NCBI GenBank assembly: GCA_904502235.1
Contig: CAJGDP010000002.1
Location: 76,058-140,057, forward strand
Direction of reading: 5' to 3'
Source: an uncultured Bacteroidaceae bacterium
Lineage (GTDB): Bacteria; Bacteroidota; Bacteroidia; Bacteroidales; Bacteroidaceae
DNA: 64,000 bases
A model generated the notes under the pieces. That model was not told the DNA's origin and searched no databases. It saw only the letters and a list, made by a program, of their open reading frames with translations. Positions 51,755 through 61,272 of this stretch are shown here, one piece after another; position 1 is the first letter of the stretch, and every line of letters starts with the position of its first letter. Both the position numbers and the translations under genes were made by a program.

Positions 51755-53518
51755 ATGGCGACAAAAGGAAAAGTAACCGGTGTTATATCAAATATGGTGC
51801 TCTTGGCTGTTGACGGCCCTGTTGCACAGAACGAGATTTGTTATATCAATACCGGCGGTGACCGCCTTATGGCAGAGGTCATCAAGATAAACGGAGCCAA
51901 GGTGTATGTTCAGGTCTTTGAAAGTACACGCCGTTTGAAAATTGGCGAAGTGGCCGAGTTTACAGGTCACATGCTCGAGGTGTCATTGGCACCGGGTATG
52001 TTGTCAAAGAATTACGATGGTTTGCAGAACGACCTTGACAAGATGGAAGGTGTGTTCCTGAAACGCGGTGATTACACAAACCCACTCGATGAGGACAAAC
52101 TATGGCAGTTCGAGCCTATTGCTAAAGCCGGCGATGTGGTTGGTGCGGCAGCATGGTTGGGTAGTGTAGAGGAGAACCACCAGCCTTTGAAGATTATGGC
52201 TCCATTCGGCCTGAAGGGCAATTGGACTGTAAAGTCTATTGCTGCTGCCGGTGAGTACAAGATCACAGACACAATTGCGGTAATTGCCAACGAAGAAGGC
52301 GAAGAGCGCGAGCTCAATATGATTCAGAAGTGGCCCGTGCGTGTGGCTATGGACGATTATAAAGAGAAACCACGTCCATTCAAATTGCTTGAGACTGGTG
52401 TCCGTACAATTGATACATTGAACCCCATCGTTGAGGGTGGTACAGGATTCATCCCCGGACCTTTCGGTACCGGTAAGACCGTGCTTCAGCACGCTATCTC
52501 AAAGCAGGCAGAGGCTGACATCGTTATCATTGCTGCCTGTGGTGAGCGTGCGAATGAGGTTGTGGAAATCTTTACAGAGTTCCCTGAACTTGTAGACCCA
52601 CACACAGGACGCAAGTTGATGGAACGTACAATCATTATTGCCAACACATCAAACATGCCTGTTGCGGCGCGTGAGGCTTCTGTATACACAGCTATGACTA
52701 TCGCAGAGTATTATCGTGCAATGGGATTGAGAGTGTTGCTTATGGCTGACTCTACATCACGTTGGGCACAGGCTTTGCGTGAGATGTCTAACCGTATGGA
52801 GGAACTCCCCGGTCCCGATGCTTTCCCAATGGATATCTCATCAATCATCGCGAACTTCTACAGTCGCGCAGGTTATGTATATCTGAACAATGGCGAAGTG
52901 GGTTCTATTACATTCATCGGAACAGTATCACCTGCCGGTGGTAACCTCAAAGAGCCTGTAACCGAGAACACAAAGAAGGTAGCACGTTGTTTCTATGCCC
53001 TTGAGCAGGACCGTGCCGACAAGAAACGTTATCCGGCTGTAAACCCGATTGATTCATATTCAAAGTATATAGAATATCCCGAATTCGAGAAGTTCATTAC
53101 AGAGCGTATCGGCGACGGTTGGTTGTCTATGGTAAACGAGGCAAAGACACGTCTGTTGCGTGGTAAGGAAATTGCTGAGCAGATCAACATCCTTGGTGAT
53201 GACGGTGTACCTGTAGACTATCACGTAACATTCTGGAAATCGGAACTTATCGACTTTGTGGTTCTTCAGCAGGATGCATTCGACGAGGTGGATGCCGTAA
53301 CTCCGCTTGAGCGTCAGCAGGAAATCCTCAGCATTGTAACAGATATGTGCCGTGCCGAGTATGATTTCGAGAACTTCCAGGAGGTAACAGACTTCTTCAA
53401 GAAGGCAATCAACATCTGCAAGCAGATGAACTATTCAGAGTTCAAGAGCGAAAAGTACAGCTCTTATTATGCCGAACTCATGCAGTTGCTTGCCACAAAA
53501 CAGGTGTCTAACGATTAA
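51755..53518 (+). CDS. ntpA: V-type ATPase catalytic subunit A
   Basis: A 587-residue catalytic subunit. Nucleotide P-loop GPFGTGKTVLQ lies near residue 234, with the catalytic glutamate in ACGERANEVVE near 262. The A-type bulge insertion is at about 110-190, before the core, and a LMADSTSRWAQALREMS segment is present. With subunit B it forms the A3B3 head. It lies 22 bases after the DUF2764 gene and 11 before B. Confidence 0.96.
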   Translation: MATKGKVTGVISNMVLLAVDGPVAQNEICYINTGGDRLMAEVIKINGAKVYVQVFESTRRLKIGEVAEFTGHMLEVSLAPGMLSKNYDGLQNDLDKMEGVFLKRGDYTNPLDEDKLWQFEPIAKAGDVVGAAAWLGSVEENHQPLKIMAPFGLKGNWTVKSIAAAGEYKITDTIAVIANEEGEERELNMIQKWPVRVAMDDYKEKPRPFKLLETGVRTIDTLNPIVEGGTGFIPGPFGTGKTVLQHAISKQAEADIVIIAACGERANEVVEIFTEFPELVDPHTGRKLMERTIIIANTSNMPVAAREASVYTAMTIAEYYRAMGLRVLLMADSTSRWAQALREMSNRMEELPGPDAFPMDISSIIANFYSRAGYVYLNNGEVGSITFIGTVSPAGGNLKEPVTENTKKVARCFYALEQDRADKKRYPAVNPIDSYSKYIEYPEFEKFITERIGDGWLSMVNEAKTRLLRGKEIAEQINILGDDGVPVDYHVTFWKSELIDFVVLQQDAFDEVDAVTPLERQQEILSIVTDMCRAEYDFENFQEVTDFFKKAINICKQMNYSEFKSEKYSSYYAELMQLLATKQVSND

Positions 53519-53529
53519 CGACTACAATT

Positions 53530-54849
53530 ATGGCTACAGAAGCATTCCAGAAAATATATACAAAAATCAGCTCAATCACCAAGGCTACCTGTTCGCTAAA
53601 GGCTACAGGTGTTGGTTATGACGAGCTTGCTACAGTAAACGGAAAACTTGCACAGGTTGTAAAAATCATGGGCGATGAGGTTACATTGCAGGTATTTGAA
53701 GGTACCGGCGGTATCCCCACAAACGCCGAAGTGGTATTCTTGGGCAAGGCACCATCGTTGAAAGTGAGCGACCAGCTAGCAGGACGTTTCTTCAACGCAT
53801 ACGGCGACCCTATCGATGGTGGTCCTGCCGTTGAGGGACAGGAAGTGGAAATCGGTGGTCCATCGGTAAACCCCGTACGACGCAAACAGCCATCAGAGCT
53901 TATTGCTACAGGTATTGCAGGTATCGACCTTAACAATACACTTGTTACAGGTCAGAAGATTCCTTTCTTTGCCGACCCCGACCAGCCTTACAACCAGGTA
54001 ATGGCAAACGTGGCGATGCGTGCCGAAACCGACAAGATTATTCTTGGTGGTATGGGTATGACAAACGACGACTACCTATACTTCAAGAATCTGTTTACCA
54101 ATGCCGGAGCACTCGACCGTATCATCTCGTTCATGAACACCACAGAGGACCCTGCCGTTGAGCGTCTGCTTATTCCAGATATGGCTCTTACTGCCGCAGA
54201 ATACTTTGCAGTTGAGAAAAACCAGAAGGTTCTTGTGCTGCTCACCGACATGACAATGTATGCCGATGCGCTTTCAATCGTATCGAACCGTATGGATCAG
54301 ATTCCTTCAAAGGACTCAATGCCCGGTTCTTTGTACTCCGACCTTGCAAAGATTTACGAGAAGGCTGTGCAGTTCCCCGCAGGCGGTTCAATCACCATCA
54401 TTGCCGTAACAACACTTTCAGGTGGCGACATCACACATGCTGTGCCCGATAACACCGGTTATATCACCGAAGGTCAGTTGTTCTTGCGTCGCGACAGTGA
54501 CATCGGTAAGGTTATTGTAGACCCATTCCGTTCATTGTCTCGTCTTAAGCAGCTTGTATCAGGTAAGAAGACACGTAAGGACCACCCACAGGTTATGAAT
54601 GCCGCAGTACGTCTTTATGCCGATGCCGCAAATGCAAAGACAAAGATGGAGAACGGTTTCGACCTTACCGACTACGACAAACGTACATTGTCATTCGCAA
54701 AGGATTATTCCGACAAGCTGTTGGCAATCGACGTAAACCTGAATACCACCGAAATGCTCGATGTAACATGGGGATTGTTCTCCAAGTACTTCAAGCCCGA
54801 GGAGGTTAATATCCGTCAGGAACTTGTCGACACATATTGGAACAAGTAA
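53530..54849 (+). CDS. ntpB: V-type ATPase regulatory subunit B
   Basis: A 439-residue non-catalytic B subunit. It has the FoF1/V-type fold with LIATGIAGIDLNNTLVTGQK, no P-loop (PFFADPDQPYNQV in its place, as expected for B), and VLVLLTDMTMYADALSIVSNR. It alternates with A in the head ring. It lies between A and D in the operon. Confidence 0.95.
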   Translation: MATEAFQKIYTKISSITKATCSLKATGVGYDELATVNGKLAQVVKIMGDEVTLQVFEGTGGIPTNAEVVFLGKAPSLKVSDQLAGRFFNAYGDPIDGGPAVEGQEVEIGGPSVNPVRRKQPSELIATGIAGIDLNNTLVTGQKIPFFADPDQPYNQVMANVAMRAETDKIILGGMGMTNDDYLYFKNLFTNAGALDRIISFMNTTEDPAVERLLIPDMALTAAEYFAVEKNQKVLVLLTDMTMYADALSIVSNRMDQIPSKDSMPGSLYSDLAKIYEKAVQFPAGGSITIIAVTTLSGGDITHAVPDNTGYITEGQLFLRRDSDIGKVIVDPFRSLSRLKQLVSGKKTRKDHPQVMNAAVRLYADAANAKTKMENGFDLTDYDKRTLSFAKDYSDKLLAIDVNLNTTEMLDVTWGLFSKYFKPEEVNIRQELVDTYWNK

Positions 54850-54879
54850 ATTAAGTTTAGAATATAGAAGAAAAGCATA

Positions 54880-55482
54880 ATGATTGCATTTCAATATAAC
54901 AAAACATCACTCCAGCACCTCGAAAAGCAGCTGAAGATGCGTGTGCGTACTCTTCCTATTATAAAGAGCAAGGAGAGTGCCCTACGTATCGAAGTAAAGC
55001 GATGCAAGGCCGAGATGCAGCAGCACGACGAGGAGTACACTGCACAGCTTGAGCAGTACCGCGCCTTGTTTGCCCTGTGGAATGAGTTCGACGCTTCACT
55101 TGTGAAGACCGGCGAACTGCTCATAGGCAAACAGAAGGTTGCAGGCGTTCAGGTTCCTGTACTCGAGAAAGCCACTTTCGCTGTTGCTCCATACAGCCTT
55201 TTCAATTCGCCCAAATGGTTTGCCGACGGTATCGAGTTGCTGAAGGAGATGGCAATGACGGCAATACGCCGTGAATTGCTTAACCGCAAACTGGTTCTGT
55301 TGGAGAATGCACGTAAAAAGACCACACAGAAAGTGAATCTTTTTGAGAAGGTGCAGATTCCCGGTTACCAGGATGCCATAAGAAAGATAAAACGATTTAT
55401 GGAAGACGAGGAGAACCTTTCAAAGTCATCACAGAAGATTTTGAAATCCTTGTTGGAGCAAAGAGAGGAGGTGCAGGCATGA
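54880..55482 (+). CDS. ntpD: V-type ATPase subunit D
   Basis: A 200-residue central rotor shaft protein. Two long antiparallel helices are predicted: residues about 1-70 (LEKQLKMRVRTLPIIKSKESALRIE) and about 125-195 (RRELLNRKLVLLENARKKTTQKVNLFEKVQIPGYQDAIRKI). The latter is the family signature. Overlaps the subunit I gene by 4 bases. Confidence 0.92.
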   Translation: MIAFQYNKTSLQHLEKQLKMRVRTLPIIKSKESALRIEVKRCKAEMQQHDEEYTAQLEQYRALFALWNEFDASLVKTGELLIGKQKVAGVQVPVLEKATFAVAPYSLFNSPKWFADGIELLKEMAMTAIRRELLNRKLVLLENARKKTTQKVNLFEKVQIPGYQDAIRKIKRFMEDEENLSKSSQKILKSLLEQREEVQA

Positions 55483-57323
55483 TTACCAAGATGAACAAAC
55501 TGACACTTCTTGTATATCATAAGGAGTATATCGATTTCTTGCAGCGCTTGCGCACAGTTGGTGTTGTGCATATAGCAGAACGCAACAGCGGAGTGGCAGA
55601 AGATCCCGAAGTTGAAAAGCAGATGGCACTCGCCACACGCTACATGCGCACAATCAAACGCCTTGAAAAGTGCGAAGTAAATGAGCATTTGCAAGCCGGA
55701 GATATTAAGGGAGCAATTTCTGTGGTTGAGAAAATCGAGTCCATTGTTGCTGAAACAGAGCAATTGCGTACACTGCAGCAGACTGTGGAAAAGGATATTG
55801 CAACACTGAATCCATGGGGTGAATTTGATTTCACAACAATAGAGAAACTCGAAAAGGCAGGATATGACATCAACTTCTTCATATCACCCGTAAAGAGTTT
55901 CAGACAGGAATGGGTGGAGCAGTATAATGCCATTGTTGTTGCCGAACAGACCTCGCGTTACTATTTTGTAACAATCACTCCAGCAGGCATGCAGGTTGAT
56001 ATCGATGCTGAGAGCGCGAAACTCCCGGATGCTTCGCTATCGTCGCTTTGCAAAGAAGAGGAACGTGTTGAACAACAGATAGAATCATTGTCAAAGGAAC
56101 TTGAAGAGATTGCTACAGCACAGCTTAATACATTACGTGCGGCTCACGAGGCGCTGATGCACGAACTGGAGTTTATGAAAGTTGCTCTCGACGGCGAGAA
56201 GGTGTCGGGCGAAAAGCTCGTGCTTCTCGAAGGCTGGGTTCCCGAAGAGAACGTTGCCGAACTCAAGAGCATGCTCGACGCAAGCGGTGCTTTCTACGAA
56301 TTGAGAGCCGTACGTCGTGGCGATGACGCTCCTGTAAAGTTCAAGAACAACGCGTTTACACGAATGTACGAAGTGCTGACAAAGATGTATGGTATGCCAA
56401 GCGGTAAGGATTTCGATCCCACACCAATTGTAGCACCGTTCTTCTCGTTGTTCTTCGCATTCTGTATGGGTGATGCCGGATATGGTCTTATACTTATCCT
56501 TTTAGGTTTCCTTCTCAAAAAGAAACTTGGCAAGGATATGGCAGGTATGATGAACCTGGTTATAACACTCGGTATCTTCACAACAGTCATCGGCGCTTTG
56601 TTGGGAACATTCTTCGGAATCTCGCTTATCAACTCCGATATACCACAGGCAATAAAGAACTTCATCATTGCAGGAAATGTGGAACTCTTCGGTTCAACAT
56701 ACGACAAGCAGATGATACTTGCTTTGGGAATTGGTGTCGTGCACATATCACTCGCCATGACAGTCAAGGCTATAAACAGCACAGTATTCTATGGCTTTAA
56801 GGAATCCCTTAGCGCATGGGGCTGGTGGCTTGTTGTAGTTGGCGGAGTGGTTGTAGGCGCACTTTCGTTCATGAGTGTTATTCCTGCCGAAGTTTCCAAA
56901 TGGGCATTCATTGCTGTTGGAGGCATAGGAGCACTGGGTATATATATCCTCAACAACCTGCGCAGAAACGTTTTTGCTAACATCGGAGCAGGTCTGTGGG
57001 ATACATACAACATGGCTTCGGGTTTGCTTGGCGATATACTTTCATATATCCGTCTGTTTGCCCTTGGTCTTGCCGGTGGTATGCTCGGACAGACATTCAA
57101 CGACCTCGCATTCATGCTCGTTGACGGCAAAGAAGGAGTAGGTGCCATTATCGGTTGGATTGGCTTTGGCTTGATAATAATCTTCGGTCACACACTGAAT
57201 ATTGCAATGTCTTGCCTGAGTGCCTTTGTGCACCCGTTGCGTCTGACATTCGTCGAGTATTTCAAGAATGCAGGCTACGAAGGAAAGGGAGTGGAGTATA
57301 AACCATTCAAAAATAAAGAATAA
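55479..57323 (+). CDS. ntpI: V-type ATPase subunit I
   Basis: A 614-residue stator/ion-channel subunit (a subunit). The N-terminal 300 residues are a soluble helical domain with coiled coils. The C-terminal half has about seven or eight membrane helices starting with PTPIVAPFFSLFFAFCMGDAGYG, and the conserved arginine helix SYIRLFALGLAGGMLGQTFN near residue 530. It faces the K ring for ion flow. Confidence 0.94.
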   Translation: MITKMNKLTLLVYHKEYIDFLQRLRTVGVVHIAERNSGVAEDPEVEKQMALATRYMRTIKRLEKCEVNEHLQAGDIKGAISVVEKIESIVAETEQLRTLQQTVEKDIATLNPWGEFDFTTIEKLEKAGYDINFFISPVKSFRQEWVEQYNAIVVAEQTSRYYFVTITPAGMQVDIDAESAKLPDASLSSLCKEEERVEQQIESLSKELEEIATAQLNTLRAAHEALMHELEFMKVALDGEKVSGEKLVLLEGWVPEENVAELKSMLDASGAFYELRAVRRGDDAPVKFKNNAFTRMYEVLTKMYGMPSGKDFDPTPIVAPFFSLFFAFCMGDAGYGLILILLGFLLKKKLGKDMAGMMNLVITLGIFTTVIGALLGTFFGISLINSDIPQAIKNFIIAGNVELFGSTYDKQMILALGIGVVHISLAMTVKAINSTVFYGFKESLSAWGWWLVVVGGVVVGALSFMSVIPAEVSKWAFIAVGGIGALGIYILNNLRRNVFANIGAGLWDTYNMASGLLGDILSYIRLFALGLAGGMLGQTFNDLAFMLVDGKEGVGAIIGWIGFGLIIIFGHTLNIAMSCLSAFVHPLRLTFVEYFKNAGYEGKGVEYKPFKNKE

Positions 57324-57357
57324 AACAAAAAAATATAAACATTAAAAACTTAAAACT

Positions 57358-57783
57358 ATGGACTTTAATTTATTATTGGGTTATTTGGGTATGGGCCTCA
57401 TGTTGGGTCTTGCCGGTATCGGAAGTTGTTATGGTACAACAATCGCAGGTAATGCTGCAGAAGGCGCATTGAAGAAAGATTCATCAAAGTCTTCAGGCTA
57501 CATGATTCTTTCAGCACTCCCTGCTACACAGGGTCTTTACGGCTTCTTGGCATTCTTGCTTCACTTCAGCAAAGTAACATCAGAAACAGGTACACTCTGG
57601 TTTGGTGTTGGTATCGGTGTTGGTATTGTATGCTTGTTCTCTGCAATCCGTCAGGGACAAATCTGTGCAAACGGTATCGTTGGTATCTCACAGGGTCACG
57701 ACGTGCAGACAAACACAATGATCTACGCAGCGTTCCCCGAGTTCTACGCAATCCTTGCACTCGTAGCAACATTCTTGGTGTAA
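57358..57783 (+). CDS. ntpK: V-type ATPase ring subunit K (sodium-type site)
   Basis: A 141-residue proteolipid with four helices (two hairpins). The ion-binding glutamate is E128 in AAFPEFYAILALV. The other ligands of the sodium site known from Enterococcus hirae NtpK line up in order and spacing: L54, T57 and Q58 in ALPATQGLYGF, and Q99 in AIRQGQICANG. This supports a sodium- rather than proton-moving ring. A strong terminator follows. Confidence 0.92.
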   Translation: MDFNLLLGYLGMGLMLGLAGIGSCYGTTIAGNAAEGALKKDSSKSSGYMILSALPATQGLYGFLAFLLHFSKVTSETGTLWFGVGIGVGIVCLFSAIRQGQICANGIVGISQGHDVQTNTMIYAAFPEFYAILALVATFLV

Positions 57784-57803
57784 GAGAAGTGTTTGACATT
57801 GTA

Positions 57804-57838
57804 AAAAACCTGCTCCGTTATTCGGAGCAGTTTTTTTT
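57804..57838 (+). terminator. Terminator of the V-type ATPase operon
   Basis: CTGCTCCG (57810-57817) pairs with CGGAGCAG (57823-57830), 5-base loop, with an A-run before and an eight-T run after. Confidence 0.9.
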
Positions 57839-58150
57839 ATATATTTATTACAGGATTATTCGATAATTTTAAACATCATTACCTCTTCGTCTCTATTTAA
57901 TAATGACTGTTGTAAAAAGATAAACTTGTTTTTTAAATGTACTAATCTATATTAGCATGTAAAAATAAGTTTACGACTAAATATAGTAGGAAAAAAGAGA
58001 GACATTTTTAGCATTTGTCACAATTCCGCAAGGTGGTGTAAAGTTAATTTGAGAATTTTGCGATAAATAAGCAAAAACGGTACCGCTTTCTGCTTTTTTC
58101 CCATATATAAAGGGAGTGTTTTACTTTAACAAAAAATAATAAATATAATA
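57839..58150. other. AT-rich junction between core genome and restriction island
   Basis: This 312-base stretch has no convincing gene. It is richer in A and T than the operon before it, as is everything after it. It contains only short imperfect repeats: TAAACTT (57921-57927) with AAGTTTA further on, and CTAAT/ATTAG near 57942-57955. There is no tRNA, integrase or clear direct repeat that would mark an attachment site. Confidence 0.5.
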
Positions 58151-58708
58151 TTGAGCAATATAACACTACAATCATTAATTAAAGAGCAAAAGAAACGTAT
58201 TAAACTTTTGCAGAATAGAGTCGTTGGCGATGATATCAGCGATTATTATTCTGATATGCAAACTTATTATGATTGGGCGGAAATTACTCAAAGGTTTTTA
58301 GATTTACATTTCAAAGGTGATAAATATACCGAAAAATTTTGTAAGCTGTGTGATGAAAGTTTTTCTCTCGTCCAACAAAAAAAACTGCTTGCTATATTAA
58401 AAGCATTTGATGCGTTTCCGATAACAATTAAAAATGATGTTCAAATGAAAAATAAAGAAAAAGCAAATTTTGTAGTGAATGTGACCAACAATAATAGTCA
58501 ATCACAGAATCAAGACAATAGACAGCTGGCTGTTATTACGGAAAGTGATAAAGAGTTGGTTAAACCTCGTTCGGGTATAATGTCTAAACTTAAAGCGAGA
58601 TGTTTTGCTATTGTCACAAATATTTTTGTTGATGTACTAAGTAACATCACATTATGGCAATGGTTGCATAGTCAATTGGAACTGATAATTGGTCGCCTGC
58701 TGTTCTGA
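58151..58708 (+). CDS. Unknown protein upstream of the hsd operon
   Basis: A 185-residue protein of no family I recognise. It is probably started by the TTG at 58151 (in-frame stop at 58127-58129, no ATG between). Residues 1-100 are helical and charged (SLIKEQKKRIKLLQNR, AILKAFDAFPI). Residues about 110-135 are a polar linker (VNVTNNNSQSQNQDNRQ). The last 40 residues are basic then hydrophobic (AIVTNIFVDVLSNITLWQWLHSQL), possibly a membrane-binding helix. Position next to a restriction system suggests a defence or accessory role. It has no visible terminator before hsdM. Confidence 0.65.
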   Translation: MSNITLQSLIKEQKKRIKLLQNRVVGDDISDYYSDMQTYYDWAEITQRFLDLHFKGDKYTEKFCKLCDESFSLVQQKKLLAILKAFDAFPITIKNDVQMKNKEKANFVVNVTNNNSQSQNQDNRQLAVITESDKELVKPRSGIMSKLKARCFAIVTNIFVDVLSNITLWQWLHSQLELIIGRLLF

Positions 58709-58775
58709 TGTGTTTTTTAATACAAATTGTGTTTATATAAAAGTGTTGTTCCGGTTACATTTATCTCTTTTGGCA

Positions 58776-58804
58776 TTGATATTCTCTAAAAAATGTTATT
58801 TTTG
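58776..58804 (+). promoter_or_regulatory. Promoter of the hsd operon
   Basis: TTG (58776-58778), 18 bases, TATTTTTG (58797-58804); spacing is one base short of the usual 19-21. It lies 33 bases before the hsdM start. Confidence 0.6.
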
Positions 58805-58837
58805 CAATTAATATAAAACAGACAAATATCATCAACA

Positions 58838-60610
58838 ATGACAATAGATAAATTACAGCAACGCACTACTGTAAACATACAAGAGAAGGCAAACCTTATT
58901 TGGGCTATTGCCGATAAAATTGTGGGAATATATAAACCTCACGAGTACGGCAATGTCATCTTGCCGATGTGTGTTATCAAGCGTTTTTCGGATACTCTTG
59001 CATCTACCAAAGACAAGGTTATTGAAATGAATAAAAACCTTGATGCACGAGGCATCATGGTTAAGGATGGTTTTTTACGTAGTGCTTCGGGATATGACTT
59101 CTACAATGTTTCACCATTCACCTTCGAGGGCTTGTTGTCCGATGCAGAGAATATCGCAGATAATTTCCGTAGTTACCTCAACCATTTTTCAAATAATGTA
59201 ATAGACATTATTGATAAATTCGAGTTTGACAATGAGATTAAAAAACTATCAAATCACGGTTTATTGTACAATGTAATTGCTGAATTTTGTACTAAGAAAG
59301 CATATATGGGCGCAGATGTTATCTCTGCGGTAGATATGGGATACATCTTTGAAGAGTTGGTTCGTAGATTCTCTGAGAGTTATGGAGAGGATGCGGGAGC
59401 ATTCTTTACTTCAAGAGATATTGTTTACTTAATGACAGAAATTCTCATTGCGCCTCAAAAAAACAATTTAAAAAAAGACGGTATTACAGCATCAATATAT
59501 GATATGACAATGGGAACCGCACAAATGTTAGATTGTCTATCTGAAAAACTGTATAACATTGATGCAGATGCACAACTTACTGCATTTGGACAAGAGTACA
59601 ATGAGCAAACTTTTGCAATAGCAAAATCCAATATGTTAATTAAAGGTGGAGACTCTAATAATATTCAATTTGGAGATACTCTTAGTGAAGATAAATTTGA
59701 GGGATACAAATTTGATTACATCATCTCTAATCCACCATTTGGTATTGAATGGAAAAAGGAGGCAAATGCCGTAAAAGAAGAATATAAAAAAGGTTATCTT
59801 GGAAGATTTGGTGCAGGACTTCCTGCTATTAGCGATGGACAGCAGTTGTTTATGCTCAATGGTGTTGCTAAATTAAAAGAAACAGGAAGAATGGCAATTA
59901 TTCAGAATAGTTCTCCTCTTTTTAAGGGCGATGCAGGAAGCGGTGAGAGTAATATTCGAGGTTATCTAATTGAGAATGATTGGTTAGAGGCTATTATTCG
60001 GATTCCAAATGATATGTTCTACAACACCGATATTGCTACATACATTTGGGTAGTAACCAAAAACAAAGCATTTAAACGTATAGGTAAAGTACAGTTGATT
60101 GATGCTTCAAAATGCTGTGTCAAACGTCGTAAGCCACTTGGCTATAAGCGTAATGAATTTACTGATGAATGTATAAATCTTATTATAGAAGCATACAATG
60201 CCTTTGCCAATGGTATTTATCAAGATGAAGCAACCGGGCTTGAAGTAGAAGTAAAAATTAAAGAAAACAATGACTTTAAGTATAGAAAAGTTGTAGTAGA
60301 ACAACCTGTATGCGATGAAGATGGCAAGCCTATATTGAAAAAGGGTAAACTTACTGCCGATTCAAGCAAACGAGACACAGAAACTATTCCTTGGGATGAG
60401 GAATTTGGAATGTATATGGAGAAAAACATATATCCTTATGCTCCTGCTGCTTGGATAGATGAAAAGAAAACAAAAGTTGGTTATGAGATTCCATTTATAC
60501 GAGAGTTCTACAAGTATGTAGCACCACGTAAGAGTAAGGATATTTATGCAAACTTACAGGCTTTAAATGCTCAAGAAGAGTCGCTGATGGTTAAAATTAT
60601 GGAAAAATGA
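58838..60610 (+). CDS. hsdM: Type I restriction-modification methyltransferase subunit HsdM
   Basis: A 590-residue N6-adenine DNA methyltransferase. The N-terminal HsdM helical domain (residues 1-170) is followed by the SAM motif I variant YDMTMGTAQML near 222-230, in place of the DPxxGTGG form but normal for one HsdM subgroup. The catalytic NPPF is at 298-301 (YIISNPPFGIEWKKE). With HsdS it methylates the recognition site. First gene of the operon; its end overlaps the next gene by 4 bases. Confidence 0.94.
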   Translation: MTIDKLQQRTTVNIQEKANLIWAIADKIVGIYKPHEYGNVILPMCVIKRFSDTLASTKDKVIEMNKNLDARGIMVKDGFLRSASGYDFYNVSPFTFEGLLSDAENIADNFRSYLNHFSNNVIDIIDKFEFDNEIKKLSNHGLLYNVIAEFCTKKAYMGADVISAVDMGYIFEELVRRFSESYGEDAGAFFTSRDIVYLMTEILIAPQKNNLKKDGITASIYDMTMGTAQMLDCLSEKLYNIDADAQLTAFGQEYNEQTFAIAKSNMLIKGGDSNNIQFGDTLSEDKFEGYKFDYIISNPPFGIEWKKEANAVKEEYKKGYLGRFGAGLPAISDGQQLFMLNGVAKLKETGRMAIIQNSSPLFKGDAGSGESNIRGYLIENDWLEAIIRIPNDMFYNTDIATYIWVVTKNKAFKRIGKVQLIDASKCCVKRRKPLGYKRNEFTDECINLIIEAYNAFANGIYQDEATGLEVEVKIKENNDFKYRKVVVEQPVCDEDGKPILKKGKLTADSSKRDTETIPWDEEFGMYMEKNIYPYAPAAWIDEKKTKVGYEIPFIREFYKYVAPRKSKDIYANLQALNAQEESLMVKIMEK

Positions 60611-61272
60611 GCAGGAAAGAAATCGATATTAAGTGTAAAGACATTGTCGAGGGTGTATTGAAGGCAACTCTTGAACAAGTCCCTTATGTAAATTTCTTTG
60701 TTTCAGCAGTTGGCAAAGTTAAAGAAGGAGTGGTACAACGTAGATTTGAAAGTTGGCAAGAAATGGTTGGAAAAAGATTAGCCACTTTGGAAAAAACTGT
60801 ATTTAAATCTCTTGGAGATAATGAAACATTTGCTACGACATTAGTCAAAACAACCGAGTTGGTGGCAAAAAGCAACCAAAGGAAGATGGAATTATTGGCT
60901 AATGCTGTAAAATGTGTGGCTAATAACGATGTTGAAGAAGACTATATTATTATGTTCCTAAAATATATCGAAGGGTATAGCCTATCACATTTAAGACTAA
61001 TACAGTATTTTAACAATCCTAATGATTATTATATTGAAGGGAAATGTTATGAGATGCCTTCACCTATGACATTGTATAAGGACACTTATTCAACATCATC
61101 AAAAGATGACGGTTTGCTGAGAATTATTGTAAGAGATTTACAAAATGATGGATTGTTGGATGGAGATAATTTGTACAATGCAACAATTCCTAATTATGCA
61201 TTAGCACAGCGCACCACAGATATGGGACGTAAGTTCATTGATTTTTTTGGTTTAAACAATGCGGAATTATGA
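60607..61272 (+). CDS. Unknown protein X between hsdM and hsdS
   Basis: A 221-residue helical protein. Residues about 17-40 hold a hydrophobic/amphipathic segment (LEQVPYVNFFVSAVGKVKEG), then a charged helix (QRRFESWQEMVGKRLATLEKTV) and KTTELVAKSNQRKMELLANAV. The C-terminal half (about 145-221) resembles a winged-helix-like tail (LLRIIVRDLQNDGLL...TDMGRKFIDFFG). Similar proteins are scattered in bacterial defence regions, but I know no assigned function. ATGA overlaps with both hsdM and hsdS mean tight translational coupling, so it is likely a real part of the system. Confidence 0.8.
   Translation: MSRKEIDIKCKDIVEGVLKATLEQVPYVNFFVSAVGKVKEGVVQRRFESWQEMVGKRLATLEKTVFKSLGDNETFATTLVKTTELVAKSNQRKMELLANAVKCVANNDVEEDYIIMFLKYIEGYSLSHLRLIQYFNNPNDYYIEGKCYEMPSPMTLYKDTYSTSSKDDGLLRIIVRDLQNDGLLDGDNLYNATIPNYALAQRTTDMGRKFIDFFGLNNAEL

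Noticed and set aside
53530..54849. Lack of a P-loop in the V-ATPase B subunit seen as a defect
   Set aside because: B subunits of V-type ATPases are non-catalytic and normally lack it.
59490..59540. HsdM SAM motif (MTMGTAQML) thought to be an inactivating mutation
   Set aside because: A DMTCGT-S/A-QML form is normal in one HsdM subgroup, and NPPF is intact, so the enzyme is probably active.
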